NCBI GenBank assembly: GCA_030141605.1
Contig: JAQGDQ010000041.1
Coordinates: forward strand, 372,001 to 436,000
Direction: 5' to 3'
From: Tubiluchus corallicola
Lineage: Eukaryota > Priapulida > Priapulimorpha > Priapulimorphida > Tubiluchidae
DNA: 64,000 nucleotides
Shown: positions 40,501 through 52,485 of the stretch, piece by piece
Position numbering within the stretch: position 1 is the stretch's first letter
How the letters are laid out: each line of letters starts with the position of its first letter
Position numbers and translations under genes: made by a program
Notes under the pieces: model-generated
What the model saw: only the letters and a program-made list of their open reading frames with translations
The model's database searches: none
What the model was told of the DNA's origin: nothing

Positions 40501-41649
40501 AATTGAAAATCACGCAAAAAACAAATCCTCAAAATCCTTATTAATAAGTACAATCAAGCTTTACGGTGCACAAGGTAAACTAAACTCCTTGCTGGATAAT
40601 AAAAGGTAACATATTGCTTCAAGGGAAAAAGTAACTGTCAGCCGCAAAAATGAGATTGTCAGAAACGAAATAACAAAGTATTGCCTTGAGAAACCTAATT
40701 TGAAGGGAAGGAACACTTCACGTCTAACTATGTAACAAGCAAATGTCAGATGTATTAGTAATTCACAAAGAAGTGTAAAAAACTGGGTTTTTGTTTTAGT
40801 ACATTCTTATTTATGTTTCCTTTATTTGTTCAAGTAGTTGTTATTTTCTCATTTTTGTTTATTTATTTATTAATTATGTCATTCAGTCACTCAATGGATA
40901 ATAGACAAATCATACAATTATTATCTCTCACGTAATTAAATATTTGCTGAAATTTGGTAAACAAAGCATCATTTTATTTAAAACACAGAATAATAAATTA
41001 AATATTGACTATTTGAACACCTTCGTAAAACAAATGTAAGCAGTTACATGCACAAAATTGTTCAAGTGATCACCATTAGTTAGGAAATGAAATCTTATCA
41101 CCATTACTCATATCCTCAGCCTCAGCAGCAATCCATCTTACTTATCCGTGCGCAAAAGGGTTATAAAACTACGATAATAAAAACAATTAATGTTCTTTTC
41201 TAATTTTACACCTTGAATAATTGATAAATGTACAAACCGCAGTAAAACCACTGATGAAATTTTCTTGGAAACCATGGAGTGTTAGACTAACTATTTCACC
41301 CTCAGTCTGACCTACTTTATAAATTTATTGCTAGAAGCAAATGTCAATATCTACATTAAGATTTAGTGATATAAACACTCAGCAGGTTTAATTGAACTTT
41401 CTTCCTCAAAGGTGTTTTAACTTTTAATGGAATTTGGAGAAAAATTTGTAAATCCATATAATGAAAAGCTAAAAGCTTTTGCATATTTAAATAACTTTTT
41501 TTCAGTTTGTTCAACAAATGTTTTTTTCCATAAAAATATGGTTGGATTTCAGGTATGTCACGCTAAACTTAAATTGCCAACTTTTGCTTACAAATTATGA
41601 TTGCCTAATTTCCAAATTAGGTGCGAGGTGAATAAGTGAGTGGTCATAA
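37594..41649. other. Gene-free stretch
   Basis: No gene is recognised. A blurred duplication relates 36210-36350 to 37670-37780 (TGTCATTT..., GCCA..TCAAATTT, TGTCCACTTATA), perhaps part of the same dispersed repeat. A small alternating CG-rich patch lies near 38230-38250. Confidence 0.45.
39890..39971. repeat. Degenerate TTCA/TTCG tetranucleotide repeat
   Basis: Repeated TTCATTCATTCG units with scattered substitutions. Confidence 0.85.
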
Positions 41650-41731
41650 TGTGCATAGAGCGGATGGAGTTAAGTAACGCTGAGCCTGGTTAGAAAACGG
41701 TTGAGTACCTTACCGAAAAAAAACTGCTTCT
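41650..41731 (+). pseudogene. 5S rRNA-derived sequence
   Basis: GGAGTTAAGTAACGCTGAGC followed by CTGGTTAG matches the central part of 5S rRNA well. The downstream ACCTTACCG...CTGCTTCT is a decayed match to its 3' end. The 5' part is missing. See also 26505 and 50284. Confidence 0.6.
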
Positions 41732-43100
41732 CAAAATTCTCATTTGAAAAACGTTAAAAACTCATTAATGAGGTACATAAACATTAGCAGTCTCTGAAGA
41801 ATTATTAGAATTTTTGAAACTAGTTATTAAACTGCCAAAAGGTACGTACTAGTTGTTACATGAAATCAAGATTAAAAATTAAATGGTTAAAACACATAGA
41901 AAAGCTGAACAGATTTAAAAACTGTCTATGCTACACCATTGTTATAGATACTATATAAAATTTAAGTTTGCTTAAATTAAATTAAATTAATGCAAGCCAA
42001 GTGTGGTAATAAATTCTTCACGACAGTTGCAAATATGCAGCTGAACAAATACACAATATTTAAATAAATAACAAAATAATATTTAAAAATTACAAATAAT
42101 ATTAAACCAAATTAAATAAAATTAAGTCGTTAAAATAAATTGCATTTCCTTGTTTATCAACCAACGGAGTATATTTTATACATTTATATCGTTCATTTTC
42201 GTTATCATTTCATCATTTCTGTTTTGTCTCATTAAGATGCTGTAAAGTGAACTAGTCTGAGGAGCAAAGTGCCTTATTACAGCACCAAAGAAAAGGTTTG
42301 GCATTCATTTAAAGAGTTCTTTGTAAAAGTGTGATATCAACCATGCAAATGTTGAAATCCTGAGTACAGCCACAGCTAATTTTGACAAGCCGTACGATAC
42401 AGCACTTTGATACTGGAAAATACAGAAACCAGATGAATAACAGCAGTGCAGGCCAGGGCAACTGCATCAACCTCAATGAACATGGCAACACAGTCAGAGA
42501 ATGTCTGGAATTTGATTCTTTAGCCGCAAAAGAAGTTACAGATAGAGGAAAAGATGTCGTAACTGAAATCGATGGACAACCTTAGCAAAAGTAAGCAAGC
42601 AAATTGTGATAAGCATGGGGGTCTCGGTGTGTCAACATTTTTATTAAAGTAACCTTTTCTTCAATCAAACAGAAAGAAAATGCCACTATTTTTAACTGCT
42701 TTTTTTCATAGGTTTCAAAAGCTTGATACAAGCATAATTATTGAAATCGATATAGATTAATACATTTCTATTCCGCCTTTCATGCATCTCTCACATCTAC
42801 TATCAACAAAGTGCTCAAACAACAGGGTGCAAATATTTAAGCAAATTCATCCTGAACGTACAAACAAAAAACAAAATTTACAAGCATACCATATATCACA
42901 CTTGAAATGATCGGGTGCATAGAAATCGTGGCTTTACACAAAAGGACACAAAATACAACACAACAAAGCATTTATGGAATTTTAAAATTTGAAGGGTATA
43001 AACACAACCTGCAGTTGTTGAACATAACCATACGACTAGAATTAATCATTTATTATACTATAACAGACAAAGGCGAAGACTCACAAAAGTGGTTAAACAC
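41732..43100. other. Gene-free stretch
   Basis: No gene is recognised. The segment around 41960-42150 is built from AAATTAAA-type low-complexity sequence. The two opposed open frames near 42309-42585 have no motifs. Confidence 0.45.
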
Positions 43101-43108
43101 ATCCTAAG

Positions 43109-43861
43109 CAGAGATGGGCGGATAGCGGGTTTGCAGTCATGCGGTTGTAGAATCCGCAATAATTTTGAGGATCGAGGATAATGAATTATGTGCGGATATG
43201 CGGACTGCATTTTTTAATGCCTAAAATCACGGATTTTAGGTATTAAAAATGCAAGTCACTTAAGTAAAGTAAATTTTCAAGTGTTTGCACAAAAAGTCTA
43301 CCCAATTTCAGTTCGTTAAGCACTCCCTTGCGCATTAGAAGGCTTGTTGCCACATTAAACGCCTTTCATCACTAGTTCATTTTAAGATGCCCTCATCACC
43401 TCTTGCTTTTTTGCTACTTCCCGATACTTTACCTGGCAATTCCCAGATGCAAAACATTGCTCATAATTACAAATATTATACTTTTTTACTCGAGCCTATT
43501 ATGGTTTGTGGTGTGGTGTGGTGTGGTGGGCATGATATGGTAAAGTGATGTACTATGTACATTATGCTGCGTGAGCTGTTGTGAAGGTTTACAAGCAAAA
43601 TTGGGGTCTGGCTAGTAATTTATTATTGATTCACGATTAAAAATTCCTAGTTTCATACAAAGAAACGGTTTTTAACAATAAAGGATTTTTTATCGATAGA
43701 GGCTACACACATAGCAAGCCTAGTTACTTGGTTGCCTACATTTTTGCGAATATTGCGGATATTCAAATTTCACTCAATCTGCTGATTTTGTGGATGCGGA
43801 TATGTAGATTGTGGATTTAACATTTGTGGATACATGAGAAAATGATAACCGCCCATCTCTG
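43109..43861. mobile_element. Complete hAT-type MITE with 8-bp target duplication
   Basis: The element begins CAGAGATGGGCGG and ends with its exact reverse complement over 13 bases (CCGCCCATCTCTG). It is flanked on both sides by ATCCTAAG (43101-43108 and 43862-43869), an 8-bp target duplication typical of the hAT superfamily. The 753-bp interior has no transposase ORF but contains a GGTGT microsatellite (43508-43529) and a stem around 43219-43251. It lies about 300 bp past the stop codon of the NAXD gene, possibly in its 3' flank. Confidence 0.9.
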
Positions 43862-44168
43862 ATCCTAAGTGCCACTCAGCCTACAATAAGGGATGTCTTT
43901 AAACCATGCTTGTGTGCACATGAAATATGTGCTAGTTACTGTTATTAAATCAGTTATTAAAAATATATAATCTGTTTGTATAAAGGTATTAACACATTCA
44001 GTAATAAACCTTTCCAGTACTCTAAGGAAATACTTATTGAAATGGAAAAGTCAGATACTTTCTTTCACAAGGCTTCACTCTATGTACCAGTTAACAATGA
44101 TTACAAATTGCTCCTTATAGAATTAGACACAAGCAAAATTGTGTTCAGAAATTTAACTTACCTAAATT

Positions 44169-46030
44169 TTACATTCGACTGTGATGACTCTCTTCAAAAA
44201 GGTTGAGCATGGCACTTCTAATCTCTGCCACCATGTCGGTCGTAGTCATCGATCTACCATATTTCAGGAAAGCTAGCCGATTACATTCTCTAGTTAATAG
44301 ACTAGCTGCATATGCTGCACAAATTGTAGGTCCGTATTTCAGTAAAACTGGCCTGAAATACGAAAACCAATGTTAACAAAAGCTCACTTGTTGACAGATG
44401 TTACCCTGGCAGCAACTGTTAGACATTTTCACATATATACACAATGGTAAATGTTTACTTTCAAGGTTTGAACAATGCAACACTAATAATTGATAAATGC
44501 TTCAAATTGTGTTGTATTGAATTATTTGAAATATAGACTGCAAACATGTTCAATATTCGGTAAATTTCACATCGTTTTTACTAGGAGTTAGTAGCTAAAA
44601 ATCAGACAGCATTGTTTTTGCAGTGAATCTGCCAAATGTGCATTTTCTTTAACTTTTGTTAGAGTCAAATAGAATCAATTAAAACAATTAGCTTGGTTGT
44701 TCCAACAGGCAATGGTTATAATCACAGAACTTGTACAGTCATAATCATTCATAAGTACCACAAGCCAGAGAAGAAGTCAAATCTTATCATTTATAAAGTT
44801 TACATGCTTTTTAAAAAACCGTTTCGACCCTCATTCTCCAAGCACCAGTCAAAGACCTTTGTCACAGAAACCATCTGCACAGGTGTTTTACAAGTCACTA
44901 ACTAATTGGATTCATAAGTGATTAACGGCATACATCTTGCAGTAAACTCTTGTTAAGTAACTGAGAATTTTTTTAAGTCTACTCGTACATCTGAAGATCT
45001 GTGCTGTTTTCTTGCTAATCTAGAACAAAGATGTAAAATCGCTTGGGTTGCTTGTTTGCCAGATCACGCACAATGTAGTGCCTTTTTGTTATGCTACAAT
45101 GTACAGCAAAGTGTGTGGCACCAAGTATGAAACCTCCCACACTAGAAGAACGGACGAGCAATTATGCATGCTTCTTTTAGTTCCGAAATGCTGTCCAACA
45201 TTGATTGATCAAGAATACATAAAAAAGTAGCTTGAATAAATTTTCCAAACACTGGGTGACTTAAATGCTAATATCAATGAGTATTCATGTGTGTCAGGTA
45301 AACATCGCATAAATGTCAGGCAAACTTTGTACAATTTATATCAAATAAAGAATGTAGACAATTACCATGCCAATCATATTGTAGCCAAGTAAATATTTTA
45401 CACTTGTATATAACACATAACATAACATAAACTTACTCATTTATGCCATGCTGGTAAGCCATGGTGCTCCAATGAAGAAAGAGACCCATGCTTCCCGATA
45501 ACAGGTCACCTTGACCACCACATCGCCGTGGACTTCCTTCACTACTACATGTCACAACTACAATGCAGAGAAATATAAATTTCTTACATAAGATTTATAT
45601 ACTTCATACACACTACACAAAAACCAAATCCATGTTACAATTTGGTATTCATACTGAAAGGAGAATAAGAAAAATCCGATCTTAACATTCAAATTTGAAA
45701 AAAATAACAATATATAGTTGTCAATGTTTCTGACATGGTCAGAAACTGAAGGTTTTGCAAAACAATCGAGCCTTAAAAATGAAGAAATGACAGTTTTTAT
45801 TGAAACTGCTTATTTTCTTTTATTGAATTCACCTTGTTTGAATACATGGGAAGTACATTTCACAATGAAACCTCAGCATTTAACTGTTCAGCTCGTCGCC
45901 CCATGGGTCAAAGGTCAACCAATCTTGGCATAGCTGATATCATTCAGTTTGTCTCATTGAGACCTTTCATTTGATATACAACAAGCTACTTTTGGTAGAC
46001 CCTGGAAGGCGTTTGTTTCATCGACACCTA

Positions 46031-46069
<39 letters not shown>

Positions 46070-49000
46070 ATCTCTCTCTCTCCCCTCTCTCTCTACTTAT
46101 AGTTGATAAATAATATGACAAACTGTACACGTAAGTCACACAACAATTATTGGACTATGACAAATGAAGCTGGCTTCCCTTGGGCATAACAAGTCGCTCA
46201 ATTTAAGCAGGGTTCGAAATTTCAAAAATTTACATAACCCAAAACCAGTTCTCATTGTACTTGACTTGACTAGCTCTTGCTTGTTACCTGAATTTTCTGG
46301 TGTAACTAGTTAGAGATGCAACAGTGTTATAAATATACTTTGTGCAATAAATTATGATAATCAAGTTTGTATATTGCAAAAATAAGTGCTCTGTACAACA
46401 ACAGGTTAGCCATTTAGCTTAAATGAAAGATATTTCCTTAAAAATGATCTATTAAACAAAAATTATAATCATTACTAACAACAGCTGCCTTTTCGTTGAT
46501 TAAAATGTCACTAATTGGTCTATGATTTAATGTAAAGTTGAAATTCATCTCACACATTTAGCTTATTCTTGGCTATTTTCTCGCTCATACTTGGCTAAAT
46601 TTTATTCATTTGGCTTATTTTTGTCTTAGGAATTACTCTGTCATCTCACCTGGCAACTCTGAGACATGTTGTGCAACGATGGTGACTACCATACCCTGCT
46701 TAGCACAAAAATTTTTATTGATGAATATTCTTTAAAATAGTAAAACAAACAGTTTTAACAAAAATTATTTGTTATTAGAGCAGTATGGCTGTTAAATAAA
46801 AGTGAACTTGACAGTGATGCCATATAGTTAGTTACTAAAAGTAGATTTCATACAAAAAGGAAGTCTTTTCGCGCTAAAATTTTTTCACGTAACCCAAGCG
46901 CAACCTGAACGAGCATTCACATGAAATTTCAAGGCCTGTTGTGGTCAAAGGTACCTGGTAGCTACTGTTTTTGTACAGCAAGACAAAACAAACCCATAGG
47001 CCGTGACAGCCTTTTAAATTTTCTTTACTTCAAAAATCAGTTACTACAGGCAGCAAGTTTTTTCGTTCAATAAGCTTTCGTTAACAGTAACTTTATATCA
47101 GTAACAGTTTGTACAAATACACACAAATCCCCAAAGTAACTAGTACTAATTACCTTGGTTAACATTAGCTATAATATCACACGGTCCTTTCTTCATAATG
47201 GTTACATCACCTAAAGCTTTACTTAGCTTTATAACAGATTCTTCAGCATCTATTCCATCGGGAATTTTACCAATCTGCAATGAAAGGTTTGTTTAGCACT
47301 GGAATGTACGACGACTATTTGTTAAAACCTAAATGCAAACTTCTTATCATCAAACAGCATAATAAACACTTCTGCATTGAATTTTCATGGCTTTACAATA
47401 TATTTTTTGATATCGGGGGTTAGTTATGGCAAGTATGTCTATTTTTGCTCAACTACTGAATGCAATTCAAAATCAAAAAAGATTTTTCAAAGATTACAAG
47501 ACCAGGCTAGATACAACTGTTGAAAGTAATGCATATTTATAATTGCATTTAATTTATTTAGTTTTCCGATGACCTGTGAAATGTTGTGATGTTCAGAGCA
47601 TACATTTTGTCTAATGTCAATAAACAAGCCATATTGCATAAGTTAAATTTTGCCATTTTATGCATATTTATCTTTTGACATTTGACCTCTATAGCACAAT
47701 CTCATTCATTGCTTCCTCTGTTTCAAAGTCTCTCACATAAGCGTTACTCTTGCATTTTTGTGTGGGTGACCCTGTCCACTTTGACCCAGCATCATAAAAT
47801 TCTTCACTAAATTAACATCAGAGCCTATTGGGCATGCTGCAATATACTAAATTTAGTCAAAACTTATGGCTGAGAAATTATTTCAACCTCATACATTTAT
47901 AAGTGCATAAGTCTAAAACCTTAGCAAAGACCTTGACCAAAATGCTATTATGCCATTTTATACTAAATCGAGTCAAATTGAAATTCGTGGTTCAGAAATT
48001 ATTATTAGCTAGTGCAATTTGGTTGAAGAGTGGTCATTATGTGCACATAGCTATCACATAAATGCACAAAAACAACACTAAACTTAAAGTGCCTGAATAA
48101 GTCTGGTACCTCCACTAGGACTTAAACACAGCCTTTCTGCTATCTGGGCAACTATGCTTACCACTACACCAAATAGGCAGACTACTTCTCAGACTTAGAA
48201 GGATAGTTTATAAGCTAGTAGAACTCTGTCAATGGGGAATCACAGTCTACAGGCAGTCATCGACTTACAACCTATGCAACTTACGACGAGCTTGACTTTG
48301 CGATCCAACCACAACTTAATTAATTAATTATACAAAACCATTAAGCCTTTTCACAGTTTCGCTATGCACAATTGCACATGCACAGTTTGCTGTAGGTCAA
48401 AGGTTAAGTGTACCACAGTAATGCATCTTAACTACACCAGTCATGTGACATGTGGATAAAGTATAGAAGTCTGCCGCAGCAGCACAGTAACTTCATTTGT
48501 CTTACGTGGACTTCACTTAATTATGTGACTTCACTTATTAGTCTGTGCGCAGAGTCTTTTACTAGCAGGATCTTGCTTGGGAAGAAGCAAAATTAACTAG
48601 GTAAAGTTCTATCTAGCTATTAAAACTGTTACTTTACAACAGGATTGGCTGCGAGGTATCGTCGTACTTTAATATGCACGTTCAACTTTGGATAGGTAGG
48701 TTGTGATTCGCCACAATTACTCAAATGTTACGCCATTATGATTTGGTCTTGCAGTGTCGAATTGTGCAATAAAATATCTATTGCATACCATTTTGTGTAT
48801 AGATTTTCACTTCTGAGGATGAAACATCACAGTTTAAAGTACTCAAGAAGCCTAAAATTTTTGCTTGAATTAAGAAAGTTTTGGGGCTACTTCATTACCA
48901 TAAGAAATGGCTAAACTTACACCTACATGTTGCTTAAATGATGCAACCAGTGTCTAAATGGTAACTGTTTTAAAAACAATATAGAAAAAAATAGAAGAAT

Positions 49001-52000
49001 ACTTACCACAGAATTGAAAAGCCTGGAAAATTCAACAACATTTGGTGTTAGAATAGCATTTTTGTAATCCTTTATAGTATTAGGTTGCTCTGTAAGTAAC
49101 CATAAACCATCCTAGTAAAAAAACATTATTTTCAGCATTACATAAAGCTTTTAATCAACATTGCTGGCTTTAGTACCATGGTACTAACGAACTTAATCAA
49201 CATACTAACTATGCTGTGCCACAATCTAGATTATCCTGCTCACACGTTGTGAATGAGAACATTCAGTTTAGTCACTGTCAACATTATTTTTTAAATGTTA
49301 CAAATGTTTCGACAGCAGTTGTTCACCGCTAATTAGAAATAAAAGTAGTTAGAATCTCATGATAATATTATCAAGTATCATTACTGTACTTTACTGCAAT
49401 CAGCTAAATAGGATGGTACTTTTCCACCTAGAAACATCAGGGAAGGGTCGAGACAATACCAGGAAGTTAGATGAAAAATGCCCATCTGTTCAAAGTCACT
49501 TTAATAAACACGCCAAGTAACAAATTCGTAGCATAAAATGGTAACTTATAATAATTAAAACACAGTTAATGCCAAAACTAGGCCACATACTGCGACACAC
49601 TGCACCACGATATACCACTACAGTATGTTACACAACCATCAATTAGCAATTTAATGTTATGTCAATGTGATCTAATGCTAAAAGCAAAATTACTAGTCAA
49701 GAAATTTATATAAAAACAAAAAAATTGTATTATATAGTATTGAAATTATATTAAAAAATGTGACACAGTAGTCAAGTTATCATGCATATTGAACTGTACT
49801 CCCAGGTTCAACGCACACTATTACTAATACTGATTATCAGTATGACTTAACACAACAATATTATATAAATGATAAAACATGCTTACAGCATCTACCACTA
49901 TGGGAATATTTAGCTGCCTGGCTTTCTCTATTATACCCTGAAAAATCAAATAAATTTATACTGTAGAAGAATTGTTTAATGTAATAAGTTCAGTCATAAC
50001 TACATAATAATATGCATTTTACACATTACTTACATTAATAAAACCAAACTACCATTTAAGCTAATTATAAATTACCTTGTAAAACGTCGAACATTATACA
50101 AGACAGTAGATAATTCATGGACGTATTTGAAAGCAAAGTGGATAATATATCTTAGCCCAATAGCAAACAAATTGTATACCCATTACCAAGTCAATCTAAA
50201 TCAACTGTTTATAAGCATGTACAACTTCACACTACAACTAAGCCTGCTCAGCTATCTGTTTTATTGAGCAAATAAGTAACTGAGTGGTCCCAGTACATGG
50301 TTAGTGATCACAGTTAAGCAAAATCTAGCATGGCAATAAGTGGGTGGGTGATTCCCCAGAAAAGGGCTGCTTCTATGCAGTTCTACTTGCCATACTCCCA
50401 CTGGGTATTTACCTCGTTAAGGTAAGAAGTATATACATGAATAGGTGCCTCAGGACCTGGCCTCACCATGATCACATACATTAAATGACCCGGTCAATGA
50501 GTGCTGGGTCCTAGCTTGTCTACATAATTATCCCAAAGCCGTTGATATGTGACAGCTCAGCGAACCTGACTATACTGAATACCTACACGTGTCATACCTT
50601 GACATTATTTAGAATGCTTGAATTTCTTCCTAAACCAGGGCCAATAATTAATGAGTGTAACCGAGGCAGCCATTCTGAAACTTCACTCACTGCGTTTTCT
50701 GAATCCCTAGAAAAAAACTGACAAATTTTACATTTTACTCTACCATTATAAAATCTAATTCAAATTCATTAATTAGCAGCATTCAAAAAGCAGTGAATGT
50801 ATGGGATGGTCGGTTTTAGAACAGAAAAACAATGCAAGACATCAGAAAACCTTAATTCTAAAAGCCAGCTAAACAACTCTTTGTTCAAAAGTAACAAACT
50901 AGTTTAACGTTTGTGAATCTCTTTCTTTAGGTCCAAAATTTCTATTTATATTGGGTGAAATACGGTAGTGGTAAATATAATTGATATTCGGTCAACCTAG
51001 CATGTACAGTAAACAAACTAATAACAGCCATCAAAAAACAAAATTTAAGATAATTTTTTAAAAATGATCATAAGCTTAAGAAACTTGAAATAAAACAAAT
51101 TTCCCTCTTTTAGTCCAGTAACTTGTGTCAGTAATGACATTAAATTTATTATACTTACAAAATTGGATGAACAATGAGCTCTGGACTGTATGATTTAATC
51201 ACCACTGCAGCCTCGTTTGCACAGAATACGTGTGCCAAGTCACCACCCTAAATCAAAAACTAAAGTCACCACCCTAAAATGTCTGTACACATTTTATAAA
51301 TTATAGTATATTAAGTAAATAAATTTACTTGAAATTGTGTTTAGCGAAATTTACAACCATTATGTAGTGGATAAATTATTCAAAGATAGACAGTAGAACA
51401 GTAGAAAATGCTACTCTCCAAATTTTCCAAAAAGATCAATATTAAAACGTACACTTTTGAAGAATCAGTCTAATCAGAAAATGATGAAATCTGAAACCAA
51501 ATTGGAATATGAACATTGAGCCTTTAAAAACAAAGTAGGTAAATATATCAGAATACAAACTATCAACACAGTTAATTAAATGAAATCAGCATAAGTAAAC
51601 AAAACAAGCACAATTAAATTATGAAACCATAAACTGTAAGTTATACTAATCAGCAGTGGTGTTTCAGACAACCACCTTTAAAATGAAAGGACAAGCCACT
51701 TAGCATGTTGGGTGTATTATATTGTTAGAAAAACATAACAAAGAAATTGGCAAAAACTGTCTATAAAGCATAAACTTAATTTATACTGCCACTGCATAGA
51801 AATTTTCAGGTGAAGTGGTAGCTGCACTTGAAAAGTAACTGGCTAACTTCATGACTTTTCGTAAGCGCTATGCTTTCCACAGACATGTGCTGCTAAGACT
51901 AATTCAGACTTCTGCAGCCTACCTAACGTTCATTCAAAAATATCATAAAATTAGCTAGCTAATCTTTTGTAAAAACTTGACGATAATATTTTTGACAAAA

Positions 52001-52485
52001 ATTAACAGTGCGCTGCTTTTCTTCGGTTGATGAGGAACTTTAGTGGTGGAAAAATGGGCATTCAAAATGGAAGCACCCAAGAGTGACATGATTGCAACTT
52101 CAGTGATTTTACTAATTACACGAGGTACATATCACACTTTTATTACAAAATCCGTGTAAGACTTTTCCCGAACATTGAAATAAGGCTAAGTTCCCAGATG
52201 GCTTGGCCTTTCCTTTAATGTAAACCCTAAAGACAAAAAACAAGACTGTCCGACTGTATCACCCGAAACTGTAGATGCACAGAACATTATCGCCTAGTAA
52301 ACATACCAACTTCAACACGGATATTGCTGCAAAGAAAGGAGCACCAGTATATTCCTTGGATCCTCCAATTATTCCAATTCTCCCAGCTTGGCCTTTGTAT
52401 TTATCAAATGATAATTCGGGAAGAATGCTCTGTACAGCTTCTACCATGCCAGGCACAGTCACCATACACCTCATTGGTACACCAC
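44169..52485 (-). CDS. NAXD: ATP-dependent (S)-NAD(P)H-hydrate dehydratase, eight coding exons, 5' exon not found
   Basis: This enzyme repairs damaged nicotinamide cofactor: it dehydrates (S)-NADHX or NADPHX back to NADH or NADPH using ATP. Exons: 52485-52307, 51247-51159, 50706-50598, 49937-49887, 49111-49007, 47274-47154, 45557-45437 and 44352-44169, all with GT-AG borders and matching phases, ending in TAA. Counting from the ATG at 52474 gives 315 residues. Visible motifs of the ribokinase-like fold are [10 protein letters not shown] (37-46), GPGLGR (108-113), VVDADGLW (136-143), [11 protein letters not shown] (160-170) and the catalytic GGQGDLLSG with its Asp (228-236). An acceptor site precedes 52485 and the frame is open upstream, so a 5' exon, perhaps carrying a targeting peptide, probably lies further right. 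Introns hold SINEs, a Tigger-like remnant and a satellite monomer. No disabling change is seen. Confidence 0.95.
45885..46020 (-). repeat. Solitary satellite-like monomer in a NAXD intron
   Basis: Read on the minus strand, this matches one unit of the tandem array at 59060-59710. Shared blocks include AGTAGCTTG, TATATCAAATGAAAGG, CTCAATGA, AACTGAATG and ATTGGTTG followed by a GACC-rich end. It is inverted relative to the array and sits next to a CT microsatellite. Confidence 0.8.
46030..46095. repeat. (CT)n microsatellite
   Basis: A CT run with a few T, A and C interruptions in the sixth intron of NAXD. Confidence 0.95.
48104..48180 (-). mobile_element. tRNA-derived SINE in a NAXD intron
   Basis: On the minus strand, TTTGGTGTAGTGGTAAGCAT is an almost canonical tRNA D-arm with A box. 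A B-box-like TGTTTAAGTCC follows at normal tRNA spacing. Acceptor-stem ends do not pair, so it is a SINE head rather than a tRNA gene. The sequence downstream on that strand (48104 towards 47950) would be its body. Confidence 0.6.
48250..48715. mobile_element. Decayed Tigger-like MITE in a NAXD intron
   Basis: The left end CAGGCAGTCATCGACTTACA, preceded by TA, resembles terminal repeats of Tigger-group elements. A blurred inverted counterpart (GGTAGGTTGTGATTCG) lies near 48682-48700. The exact right end and target duplication are not clear. Confidence 0.4.
50284..50590 (+). mobile_element. 5S rRNA-derived SINE in a NAXD intron
   Basis: The head (50284-50378) follows 5S rRNA: ACAGTTAAGCA, then AAGTGGGTGGGTGATTCCCC, then AAGGGCTGCTTCTATGC. 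A body of about 200 bp follows (TGGGTATTTACCTCGTTAAG, later GAGTGCTGGGTCCTAGC). This is the best evidence in the window that the 5S-like pieces are SINE heads rather than isolated pseudogenes. It ends close to the splice donor of the third visible NAXD exon. Confidence 0.6.

Noticed and set aside
48104-48180. Functional tRNA gene
   Set aside because: The A box is excellent, but the acceptor stem does not pair and the B box is decayed, so it is a SINE head.
50284-50378. Functional 5S rRNA gene
   Set aside because: Many conserved positions are changed, the 5' end is poor, and there is no T-run terminator at the expected place.
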